DNA of 64,000 bases. Origin: Meinhardsimonia xiamenensis (GTDB lineage: Bacteria; Pseudomonadota; Alphaproteobacteria; Rhodobacterales; Rhodobacteraceae). The position numbers and the translations under genes are program-made. Where the stretch lies: NCBI RefSeq assembly GCF_900102905.1, contig NZ_FNFV01000005.1, positions 248,001 to 312,000 on the forward strand, in the 5' to 3' direction. Positions 38,163 to 45,744 of the stretch are shown in pieces (within the stretch, counting starts at the first letter, position 1; the number at the start of each line of letters is the position of its first letter). Below the pieces are notes generated by a model, which was not told the origin of the DNA, made no database searches, and saw only the letters and a list, made by a program, of their open reading frames with translations.

Positions 38163-39757
38163 AGCTGCAGAGCCGTTTCCGCCCCGGAACCGAGGAGGCG
38201 CGGGCCAATCGCGCCGCCCATGAGGCCGCGCTTGCCGAAGTGGCCGCGGCGGCGTCGCTGGCGGCGGCCGGCGGCGGCGAGAAGGCGCGCGCGCGCCATC
38301 TTGCCCGCGGCAAGCTTTTGCCGCGCGACCGGGTGGCGGGGCTTCTCGACCCCGGGGCGCCGTTTCTGGAGATCGGCGCCACCGCCGCCCATGGCATGTA
38401 TGACGGCGCCGCCCCCGGCGCGGGGCTGATTGCCGGGGTGGGGCGGGTGCATGGCCGGCAGGTGATGGTGGTGTGCAACGACGCCACGGTGAAGGGTGGC
38501 ACCTACTACCCGATGACGGTCAAGAAGCATCTCCGCGCCCAGGAGATCGCCGCCGAGAACCGGCTGCCCTGCATCTACCTCGTCGACTCCGGTGGGGCGA
38601 ACCTGCCCAATCAGGACGAGGTCTTTCCCGACCGCGACCATTTCGGGCGCATCTTCTACAACCAGGCGCGCATGTCGGCCGCGGGCATTCCGCAGATCGC
38701 GGTGGTGATGGGCTCCTGCACCGCGGGCGGCGCCTATGTGCCGGCGATGTCGGACGTCACGATCATCGTGCGTGAACAGGGCACGATCTTTCTGGCCGGC
38801 CCCCCCTTGGTGAAGGCGGCGACGGGCGAGGTGGTCTCGGCCGAGGAGCTTGGCGGGGGCGATGTGCACACGCGCCTCTCGGGCGTGGCCGACTACCTGG
38901 CCGAGGACGACGCGCACGCGCTGGCGCTTGCGCGCCGGGCGGTCGCCTCGCTCGGGGAGGGCGGGCTTGCCCGCCTGCCGGGCGGCGAGGCGCCGGCCTA
39001 TGACCCCGAGGAGATCCTCGACATCGTGCCGGCCTCGCTGTCGGTGCCCTATGACATCCGCGAGGTGATCGCGCGGATCGTCGACGGCTCGCGCTTTGAC
39101 GAGTTCAAGGTCCGTTTCGGCGAGACGCTGGTGACGGGCTTTGCCGAGATCGAGGGCCAGCTCGTCGGGCTCATCGCCAACAACGGGGTTCTGTTCTCGG
39201 AATCGGCGCAGAAGGGGGCGCATTTCGTCGAGCTCTGCTCGCAGCGGAAGATCCCGCTCGTCTTTCTTCAGAACATCACCGGTTTCATGGTCGGGAAGAA
39301 ATACGAGAACGAAGGCATCGCCCGGCACGGCGCGAAGATGGTCACGGCGGTGGCCTGCACCGAGGTGCCGAAGATCACCATGATCGTGGGGGGCAGTTTC
39401 GGGGCGGGCAACTACGGCATGGCGGGCCGGGCCTATTCGCCCCGCTTCCTCTGGACATGGCCCAACAGCCGCATCTCGGTGATGGGGGGAGCGCAGGCCG
39501 CGGGCGTGCTCGCCACGGTCAGGCGCGAGGCGATCGAGCGGGCGGGCGGCACATGGACGGCCGAGGAGGAGGAGGAATTCAAGCGCCCGACGCTGGAGAT
39601 GTTCGAGCGCCAGTCGCACCCTCTCTATGCCTCGGCGCGGCTCTGGGATGACGGGATCATCGACCCGCGCCGCGCGCGCGAGGTGCTGGCGCTCTCGCTC
39701 GAGGCCGCGCTCTGCGCCCCGATCGGGGAGACACGGTTTGGCGTGTTCCGGATGTGA
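38159..39757 (+). CDS. mccB: methylcrotonyl-CoA carboxylase, carboxyltransferase (beta) subunit
   Basis: 532-residue subunit that transfers the biotin-bound carboxyl to 3-methylcrotonyl-CoA. Crotonase-fold halves are visible: the N-terminal [20 protein letters not shown], the acyl-CoA oxyanion loop region [15 protein letters not shown], and in the C-terminal half [19 protein letters not shown], followed by [15 protein letters not shown] and [20 protein letters not shown], which are typical of MccB/GCC subunits. ATGA overlap with ecsC fixes the start. The alpha subunit follows 110 bases later, separated by repeat copy D and a hairpin. Confidence 0.95.
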   Translation: MKLQSRFRPGTEEARANRAAHEAALAEVAAAASLAAAGGGEKARARHLARGKLLPRDRVAGLLDPGAPFLEIGATAAHGMYDGAAPGAGLIAGVGRVHGRQVMVVCNDATVKGGTYYPMTVKKHLRAQEIAAENRLPCIYLVDSGGANLPNQDEVFPDRDHFGRIFYNQARMSAAGIPQIAVVMGSCTAGGAYVPAMSDVTIIVREQGTIFLAGPPLVKAATGEVVSAEELGGGDVHTRLSGVADYLAEDDAHALALARRAVASLGEGGLARLPGGEAPAYDPEEILDIVPASLSVPYDIREVIARIVDGSRFDEFKVRFGETLVTGFAEIEGQLVGLIANNGVLFSESAQKGAHFVELCSQRKIPLVFLQNITGFMVGKKYENEGIARHGAKMVTAVACTEVPKITMIVGGSFGAGNYGMAGRAYSPRFLWTWPNSRISVMGGAQAAGVLATVRREAIERAGGTWTAEEEEEFKRPTLEMFERQSHPLYASARLWDDGIIDPRRAREVLALSLEAALCAPIGETRFGVFRM

Positions 39758-39781
39758 TCGCTTTGGCGCGGCGCTGGCCGG

Positions 39782-39802
39782 ACCGGCGCCTGCGGCGCCG
39801 GT
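39782..39802. terminator. hairpin between mccB and mccA
   Basis: ACCGGCGCC-tgc-GGCGCCGGT, a perfect 9-bp stem with a 3-base loop, lies 25 bases after the mccB stop and directly beside repeat copy D. It has no T-run and interrupts an operon, so it may attenuate, stabilise the upstream message or simply belong to the repeat element. Confidence 0.5.
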
Positions 39803-39806
39803 TGAT

Positions 39807-39828
39807 GGGTATTTGAACCAGGGTGATG
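39807..39828 (-). repeat. dispersed 22-bp intergenic element, copy D (inverted)
   Basis: On the minus strand this reads CATCACCCTGGTTCAAATAC plus CC, followed (in that orientation) by the 9-bp hairpin at 39782-39802. It is the only copy inside an operon and the only one on the minus strand. Confidence 0.7.
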
Positions 39829-39867
39829 GGGGCAGGGCGGTGCCAGGGGTTCCGAGGCGGGGGCGCG

Positions 39868-41820
39868 ATGTTTGAGAAGATCCTGATTGCCAATCGCGGC
39901 GAGATCGCCTGCCGGGTGATCCGCACGGCGCGGGCCATGGGCATCGGCACCGTGGCGGTGCACTCCGAGGCTGACGCGGGCGCGCTGCATGTGGAACTGG
40001 CCGACGAGGCGGTGGAGATCGGGCCCGCGCCGCCGGCGGAGAGCTACCTGCGTGGCGAGCGCATCATCGAGGCGGCGCTGGCGACGGGAGCGCAGGCCAT
40101 TCACCCCGGCTACGGGTTTCTCAGCGAGAACGCCGATTTCGTCGAGGCGGTGGAGGCGGCGGGGCTCGTCTTCATCGGCCCCTCGGCCGAGGCGATCCGG
40201 GCGATGGGGCTGAAGGATGCCGCCAAGGCGACCATGGCCGCGGCCGGCGTGCCGGTCGTCCCCGGCTATCACGGGGCGGACCAGTCGCCCGAGCGGCTTC
40301 TGGCCGAGGCCGAGGCGATCGGCTGGCCGGTGCTCATCAAGGCGGTGGCAGGCGGCGGCGGCAAGGGGATGCGGCTGGTGCGGGGGCCGGGCGAGTTTGC
40401 CGCCGCCCTTGCCTCGGCGAAGGCGGAGGCGCGCGGCGCTTTCGGCAATGACGCGGTCCTGATCGAGAAGTTCATCGCCTGCCCGCGGCATGTGGAGGTG
40501 CAGATCTTCGGCGACGGGCGGCGGGCGGTGCATCTCTACGAGCGGGACTGTTCGCTGCAGCGGCGCCATCAGAAGGTGATCGAGGAGGCGCCGGCGCCCG
40601 GCATGAACGAGGAGACGCGCGCGGCCATGGGGGCGGCGGCGGTGCGCGCGGCCGAGGCGATCGGCTATGCGGGGGCGGGCACGGTCGAGTTCATCGCCGA
40701 CGGCGCGCGCGGGCTCAGGCCGGACGGCTTTTGGTTCATGGAGATGAACACCCGGCTGCAGGTGGAGCACCCCGTCACCGAGGCGGTCACGGGCATCGAT
40801 CTCGTGGAATGGCAGATCCGCGTCGCGGCGGGCGAGCCCCTGCCGCTGGAGCAGCACGAGATCGGGCTTGAGGGCCATGCCTTCGAGGCGCGGCTTTATG
40901 CGGAGGATCCGGGCAGGGGCTTTCTGCCGGTGACGGGGCGGCTTGAGCACCTGCGCTTTCCTCAGGGCGCGCGGGTTGACACGGGCGTGCGCGCGGGCGA
41001 CGCGATCAGCCCCCATTACGACCCGATGATCGCCAAGATCATCACCCATGGGCCCACGCGCGAGGTGGCGCTTGCGCGGCTGCGCGCCGCGCTTTCGGAA
41101 ACCGAGCTTGCGGGAATGCGCACCAATCTGGACTTTCTTGCCCGGCTTGCGGCGCATGAGGACTTCGCCGAGGGGCGGGTCGACACCGGGCTCATCGAGC
41201 GCGCGGGCGGGAACCTTCTTGCCGAGCTGCCGCCCACGAGCGAGGCGGTGGCGCTGGCCGCGCTGGCGGCGATGGGGCTTGATGGGCGCGGGCATCCTCA
41301 GGAGGGCTTTGCGCTCTGGCAGCCGCTGACGCATGGTGTCGAGCTCATTGCCGAGACGGAGGAGCCGGAGGCCTTCGATGCCAGGGTGACGGTGCATGCG
41401 CCGGGGCGGTTTTCCGTCGCCGTGGGGGACGAGCGCCACGAGATCACGCGCGATCCCGTCTGGCGCATCGACGGCGTGCGGCGGCGCGTGCGGCTCTGGC
41501 GGCAGGGCGGGCGCATCGTCGTCTTCGGCAAGGGCGGGGGCAGCTTCCGGCTCAACGATCCGCTCGAGTGGGCGGCGGGGGCGGAGGTTTCGGCTGATGT
41601 CGTCGTTGCGCCGATGCCGGGGCTTCTGCGCGAGCTTGACGTGGCGCCCGGCGAGCGGGTGAGGAAGGGCGAGCGCGTGGCGGTGCTCGAGGCGATGAAG
41701 ATGGAGCATGGCCTGGCCGCCCCCCGCGACGGTATCGTGGCCGAGATTCTGGCCGAGGCGGGCGCCCAGGTGGAGGCGGGCGCGCCGCTCATCCGGCTCG
41801 CAGAGGAGGATAAGGCATGA
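39868..41820 (+). CDS. mccA: methylcrotonyl-CoA carboxylase, biotin carboxylase/carrier (alpha) subunit
   Basis: 650-residue biotin-dependent subunit. Biotin carboxylase: N-terminal KILIANRGEIACRVIRTAR, ATP-grasp loop KAVAGGGGKGMRLV near residue 160, and catalytic FMEMNTRLQVEHPVTEAVTG. The BT domain follows, and the C-terminal biotinyl domain carries VLEAMKMEHGL with the biotin-accepting Lys near residue 610. Together with MccB it converts 3-methylcrotonyl-CoA to 3-methylglutaconyl-CoA. The ATG at 39868 (MFEKILIANRG) matches the family start; an upstream in-frame start lies in repeat copy D and is rejected. It overlaps the GST gene by 4 bases. Confidence 0.96.
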   Translation: MFEKILIANRGEIACRVIRTARAMGIGTVAVHSEADAGALHVELADEAVEIGPAPPAESYLRGERIIEAALATGAQAIHPGYGFLSENADFVEAVEAAGLVFIGPSAEAIRAMGLKDAAKATMAAAGVPVVPGYHGADQSPERLLAEAEAIGWPVLIKAVAGGGGKGMRLVRGPGEFAAALASAKAEARGAFGNDAVLIEKFIACPRHVEVQIFGDGRRAVHLYERDCSLQRRHQKVIEEAPAPGMNEETRAAMGAAAVRAAEAIGYAGAGTVEFIADGARGLRPDGFWFMEMNTRLQVEHPVTEAVTGIDLVEWQIRVAAGEPLPLEQHEIGLEGHAFEARLYAEDPGRGFLPVTGRLEHLRFPQGARVDTGVRAGDAISPHYDPMIAKIITHGPTREVALARLRAALSETELAGMRTNLDFLARLAAHEDFAEGRVDTGLIERAGGNLLAELPPTSEAVALAALAAMGLDGRGHPQEGFALWQPLTHGVELIAETEEPEAFDARVTVHAPGRFSVAVGDERHEITRDPVWRIDGVRRRVRLWRQGGRIVVFGKGGGSFRLNDPLEWAAGAEVSADVVVAPMPGLLRELDVAPGERVRKGERVAVLEAMKMEHGLAAPRDGIVAEILAEAGAQVEAGAPLIRLAEEDKA

Positions 41821-42479
41821 TCCGGCTGCATCACGTGCCCTTTTCGCGGTCCTTCCGCGTCTTGTGGTTTCTCGAGGAGCTGGGGCTTGAGGTGGAGATC
41901 GTGCGCTACTCGATCCGCGACGGCTCGATGCGGGCGCCCGAGCTTCTGGCGATCTCGCCGGCAGGCCGCGTGCCGGGCATCGAGATCGATGACCTCAGCA
42001 TGTTCGAGTCGGGCGCCATTCTCGAGTATCTGGCCGAGACGCACACCGAGGCCGGCTTCGACTGCCCGCCGGGCCACCCCGAGCGGCACCGCTATCTCGA
42101 GCTTCTGCATTTTGCCGAGACGATGGGCGCGCTCATCGAGAACCTCAACATGCAGCACCTCTTCCTCTACAACCCCAAGGATGCCTCGCCGGTGGTGATC
42201 AAGATCCTCACCGCGCGGCTGCGCGGCACGCTCAAGGCGCTCGAGGGCATGCTGCGGGAGGAGGGGTATCTGCTCGAGAAGGGGTTCACCGCGGCCGATG
42301 CGATGATGGGCTTCAACCTCTTCGCCGCGCCCTATTACGTGAAGCTCGACCCGTTTCCGAAGCTTCGGGCCTACCGCGCGCGCCTCGAGGCGCGGCCCGC
42401 CTATCAGCGCGCGCGGGAAAAGGACGGTGAACAGGACTTCTACGAGAAGGACTTCTACCCCGTGCCGGAGGGGGCGTGA
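41817..42479 (+). CDS. glutathione S-transferase in the leucine operon
   Basis: 220-residue GST with an N-terminal thioredoxin-like domain (LHHVPFSRSFRVLWFLEEL; Ser in PFSRS is the likely glutathione-activating residue; AGRVPGIEIDD supplies the cis-Pro; MFESGAILEYLAE the gamma-glutamyl contact). The all-helical domain has GYLLEKGFTAADAMMGFNL, the N-capping box. It overlaps mccA by 4 bases and its TGA shares a base with the mvaB ATG, so it is embedded between core leucine-degradation genes. Its role may be repair of reactive acyl-thioesters or enoyl conjugates; that is inference. Confidence 0.9.
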   Translation: MIRLHHVPFSRSFRVLWFLEELGLEVEIVRYSIRDGSMRAPELLAISPAGRVPGIEIDDLSMFESGAILEYLAETHTEAGFDCPPGHPERHRYLELLHFAETMGALIENLNMQHLFLYNPKDASPVVIKILTARLRGTLKALEGMLREEGYLLEKGFTAADAMMGFNLFAAPYYVKLDPFPKLRAYRARLEARPAYQRAREKDGEQDFYEKDFYPVPEGA

Positions 42480-43339
42480 TGGCCGAGCGGGCCGAGATCT
42501 TCGAGGTCGGCCCCCGCGACGGGCTGCAGAACGAGCCGCGCCCGATCCCCACGGCCGAGAAGATCGCGCTGATCGACACGCTGAGCGAGGCCGGGTTCCG
42601 CCGCATCGAGGTGGCGAGCTTCGTGAGCCCCCGATGGGTGCCGCAGATGGCCGACGGGGCGGAGGTGCTCGCCGGCATCCGCCGCGTGGCTGGCGTGCGC
42701 TACGCGGCGCTGACGCCGAACCTCAAGGGCTTTCAGCGCGCCCTTGCCGCGCGCGCTGACGAGGTGGCGATCTTCGGCTCGGCCTCGGAGGGGTTCTCGC
42801 GCGCCAACATCAACTGCTCGATCGAGGAGAGCCTGACGCGTTTCCAGGAGGTCACCGAGGCCGCGCGCGAGGCGAGTGTGCCGGTGCGCGGCTATGTCTC
42901 CTGCGTCGTGGAATGCCCCTATGACGGGCCGGTGGCGCCGGCGGATGTGGCGCGGGTGGCGGTGCGGCTCTTCGAGATGGGCTGTTACGAGATCTCGCTC
43001 GGCGAGACGCTGGGCCGGGCCAGCCCCGAGGCGGTGGCGGCGATGCTGGAAGCGGTGACCGCCGAGGTGCCGGCCGACCGGCTCGCCGGGCATTTCCACG
43101 ACACCGCGGGCCGGGCGCTCGAGAACATCGAGGTGGCGCTCGGCTTTGGCCTCCGGGTCTTCGATGCCGCGGTGGGCGGGCTTGGCGGCTGCCCCTACGC
43201 GCCGGGCGCGGCCGGCAATGTCGACACGATCAGGGTGGCGCGGCGGCTGGCCGGGCTCGGCTTCGAGACCGGGCTCGACATGGAAGTGCTGGAGCGCGCG
43301 GGCGCTATGGCGCACAGGATGCGGGGGGCGCATGGCTGA
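42479..43339 (+). CDS. mvaB: hydroxymethylglutaryl-CoA lyase
   Basis: 286-residue TIM-barrel enzyme cleaving HMG-CoA into acetyl-CoA and acetoacetate, the last step of leucine degradation. Motifs: IFEVGPRDGLQNEPR (catalytic Arg and metal Asp), FGSASEGFSRANINCSIEE, GHFHDTAGRALENIEVALG (metal His) and the catalytic Cys loop FDAAVGGLGGCPYAPGAAGN. The start is the ATG at 42479, overlapping the GST stop; a GTG one codon earlier is equally readable. It overlaps the next gene by 8 bases. Confidence 0.96.
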   Translation: MAERAEIFEVGPRDGLQNEPRPIPTAEKIALIDTLSEAGFRRIEVASFVSPRWVPQMADGAEVLAGIRRVAGVRYAALTPNLKGFQRALAARADEVAIFGSASEGFSRANINCSIEESLTRFQEVTEAAREASVPVRGYVSCVVECPYDGPVAPADVARVAVRLFEMGCYEISLGETLGRASPEAVAAMLEAVTAEVPADRLAGHFHDTAGRALENIEVALGFGLRVFDAAVGGLGGCPYAPGAAGNVDTIRVARRLAGLGFETGLDMEVLERAGAMAHRMRGAHG

Positions 43340-44117
43340 GACGATCACCATGGAAACCGATGCGCGCGGGGTGGCGACGCTCACGCTCAACCGGCCCGAG
43401 AAGCACAACGCCCTGAACGCGGCGATGATCGCCGAGCTGACCGAAGCAGCCCATGCGCTCGGCGCTGACCGGGACGTGCGCGTTGTGGTGCTCACGGGGG
43501 CGGGGGCGAGCTTCTGCGCGGGCGGTGATCTTGGCTGGATGCGCGAACAGATGGCTGCCAATGCCACCCGCAGGGCGGAGGAGGCGCGGGCGCTCGCGCG
43601 CATGCTTGGGGCGCTCGATGCGCTCCCGAAGCCGCTCATCGGCCGGGTGCAGGGGCAGGCCTTTGGCGGCGGCGTGGGGCTGGCCTGCGTGTGCGATGTC
43701 ACCGTGGGCGTCGAAGGGGCGCGCTTCGGGCTCACCGAGACGCGGCTGGGGCTGATCCCGGCCACGATCGGGCCTTACGTGATCGCGCGGATGGGCGCGG
43801 CGAGGGCGCGGCGGGTGTTCTTCTCGGCCCGCCTCTTCGGGGCGCAGGAGGCGGCGGAGCTCGGCATCCTGTCGCGGGTGGTGCCTGCCGATGAGCTCGA
43901 CGCGGCGGTGGAGGCGGAGGTCGCGCCCTATCTCTCCTGCGCCCCCGGCGCGGTGGCCGAAGCCAAGGCGCTGGCGCGCGCGCTCGGCCCCCGCATCGAC
44001 GAGGAGGTGATCGAGATGAGCGTGGCCGCGCTTATCCGCCGCTGGGAGAGCGCCGAGGCGGCCGAAGGCATCGCCGCCTTCTTCGAGAAGCGCAAGCCCG
44101 GCTGGGCGCAGGGTTGA
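43332..44117 (+). CDS. liuC: enoyl-CoA hydratase family, probable methylglutaconyl-CoA hydratase
   Basis: 261-residue crotonase-fold enzyme, expected by context to hydrate 3-methylglutaconyl-CoA to HMG-CoA. Family motifs are LTLNRPEKHNALNAAMIAEL at the N-terminus, the oxyanion hole pair around GAGASFCAGGDLGWM and VQGQAFGGGVGLACVCD, and the catalytic-loop region FGLTETRLGLIPATIGPYVI. The ATG at 43332 lies within the last codons of mvaB. It closes the operon; the next gene begins 56 bases later with different composition. Confidence 0.92.
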   Translation: MAETITMETDARGVATLTLNRPEKHNALNAAMIAELTEAAHALGADRDVRVVVLTGAGASFCAGGDLGWMREQMAANATRRAEEARALARMLGALDALPKPLIGRVQGQAFGGGVGLACVCDVTVGVEGARFGLTETRLGLIPATIGPYVIARMGAARARRVFFSARLFGAQEAAELGILSRVVPADELDAAVEAEVAPYLSCAPGAVAEAKALARALGPRIDEEVIEMSVAALIRRWESAEAAEGIAAFFEKRKPGWAQG

Positions 44118-44173
44118 CCGGGGGGCGGGGGCCGCTAGGCTGAGCCCACCCCCTGCATCCCGAGGCGCCCGAC

Positions 44174-45709
44174 ATGAGCGGCAAATTGCGCGACCCCGAC
44201 CTGCCCCCCGGCGCGGTGGTAAGGATCGACGCGGAAACGGGCGAGGGCATCCGCAACGACGGCAAGCGGCTGAAGCCGGCGGCCAAGAACCCCTGGTATG
44301 TTCTGGCGACTATCGCGGGGGAGCAGCCATCTGGCCGGGACCAGTCGTTCGGCCGGCTGCTCGGGCTGTTTACCGCCTACGAAAACGATCTCCACACTAG
44401 AAACCGGCGCTTCTGGAATGGTTGGGCCTGCTCGAGGATGTCCCAGGAAGAGCGAGCGGAATTGGCCGAACGGATGGGACTTCCGGTCGAGGAACTAGCC
44501 CCTTGGAGCAAGGAAGAGCGCGCGAAAGTCGAGGCGGAATTCGCTGACCGGCTTGGGCCGGGCATCCCGATTCCCGAGCCAGCCACGGAGCGGATTGACT
44601 TTCTGGATACGTGTTTTCGCCTCCCTTTCGCCTTTCAGAAATGCGTCATTCCCGGGCCGTCCCGGTTTGCCGGCGCCCACTTCAGTGCTGCGTCGATCTT
44701 CGACGCGGCCGTCTTCCTCCGATGCTCTGGATTCGAGTCCGCGACCTTCCACGGCGTTGCCAAGTTCGACTGCGCGGCATTCACAAACGGTGTTTCGTTT
44801 GATAAGGCGACGTTTTCCGGCGATGCGAGTTTCTCGGGAGCAGCTTTTTTCCTGAATTGCGGGTTCGATGCGGCGGTGTTCAGCGGGCGTGCTGTTTTCT
44901 GGGACGCGACCTTCGAGGGACAAGCGCAATTCCGAGGCACAAACTTCGGTGGAGATGCCGAATTCTGGAGCTCGGTCTTCAATGGTGGTGCCTGGTTTGT
45001 TGGCGCCGCACTTGACGCGACTGGCCGGTTCTCCGGCGCGATCTTTCGGGGGCCTGCGCTGTTCGATCAGGTGACCTTCCGCGGCGATGCCGAATTTTCG
45101 GATGGCGCCTTCGAAGGGCCCACAAAATTCACCGGGGCGCGGTTCTCGGGTGCCGTCCCCACCTTCTACAACCGCCGCTTCCACCAGGACACCGACATCA
45201 CCACCGACAAGGCATTCTGGCCACCCGTCACGGAAGAGAACGCGCGCGACTCCAAGCGCGCCTATACCCGCCTGCGCCAGATCATGGCCGAGCTGCACAA
45301 GCCCGATGCCGAGGCGTTCTTCGGCCGGCAGGAGCTGCGCTGCGACGAGGTGCTGGACAAGGGCCTGTCGAAATGGGTCAGCCGCGCCTATGGGATGCTC
45401 AGCGACTACGGGTTCAGCTTCACCCGTCCCGCGCTGGCGCTTGCCGGGATGATCGGGTTTCTCTGGCCCCTCTATGGCTCATGGCTCAAGCATGGCGCGG
45501 GGCAGGAGGGAGCGATCCTATCGGGCCTCGGCCTCTCCTTCGCCAACACCTTCCCCTATCTCGGCTTCCAGCGGCTCTATTTCGATGTGGACGTGATCCG
45601 CGCCTTCCCCTGGTGGCTGAAGCTTCTGGGCGGCTTCCAGACCGTGGCGGGCGGCGTCCTGCTGTTTCTTCTGCTTCTGGGCCTCAGAAACCGCTTCCGC
45701 CTGCGCTGA
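44174..45709 (+). CDS. pentapeptide-repeat protein with C-terminal membrane domain
   Basis: 511-residue protein of unknown function. Residues 1-140 are soluble and charged (LTIAGEQ-type region, then MSQEERAELAERMGL). About residues 155-335 are FxxAxF-type pentapeptide repeats (for example FAGAHFSAASIFDAAVF, FSGRAVFWDATFEGQAQF), predicted to form a right-handed quadrilateral beta helix. A helical linker follows (AYTRLRQIMAELHKPDAEAF). Two to three hydrophobic segments end the protein: ALALAGMIGFLWPLYGSW, ILSGLGLSFANTFPYLGF and FQTVAGGVLLFLLLLGLRNR. The last two have the spacing of a two-helix pore (helix, re-entrant loop, helix), though without a recognisable K+ filter. Base composition of the repeat region is clearly less GC-rich than neighbours. 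Confidence 0.8.
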   Translation: MSGKLRDPDLPPGAVVRIDAETGEGIRNDGKRLKPAAKNPWYVLATIAGEQPSGRDQSFGRLLGLFTAYENDLHTRNRRFWNGWACSRMSQEERAELAERMGLPVEELAPWSKEERAKVEAEFADRLGPGIPIPEPATERIDFLDTCFRLPFAFQKCVIPGPSRFAGAHFSAASIFDAAVFLRCSGFESATFHGVAKFDCAAFTNGVSFDKATFSGDASFSGAAFFLNCGFDAAVFSGRAVFWDATFEGQAQFRGTNFGGDAEFWSSVFNGGAWFVGAALDATGRFSGAIFRGPALFDQVTFRGDAEFSDGAFEGPTKFTGARFSGAVPTFYNRRFHQDTDITTDKAFWPPVTEENARDSKRAYTRLRQIMAELHKPDAEAFFGRQELRCDEVLDKGLSKWVSRAYGMLSDYGFSFTRPALALAGMIGFLWPLYGSWLKHGAGQEGAILSGLGLSFANTFPYLGFQRLYFDVDVIRAFPWWLKLLGGFQTVAGGVLLFLLLLGLRNRFRLR

Positions 45710-45744
45710 GCCGGCGTGGCGGTCGGGCATTCGTCCGATGCCGT

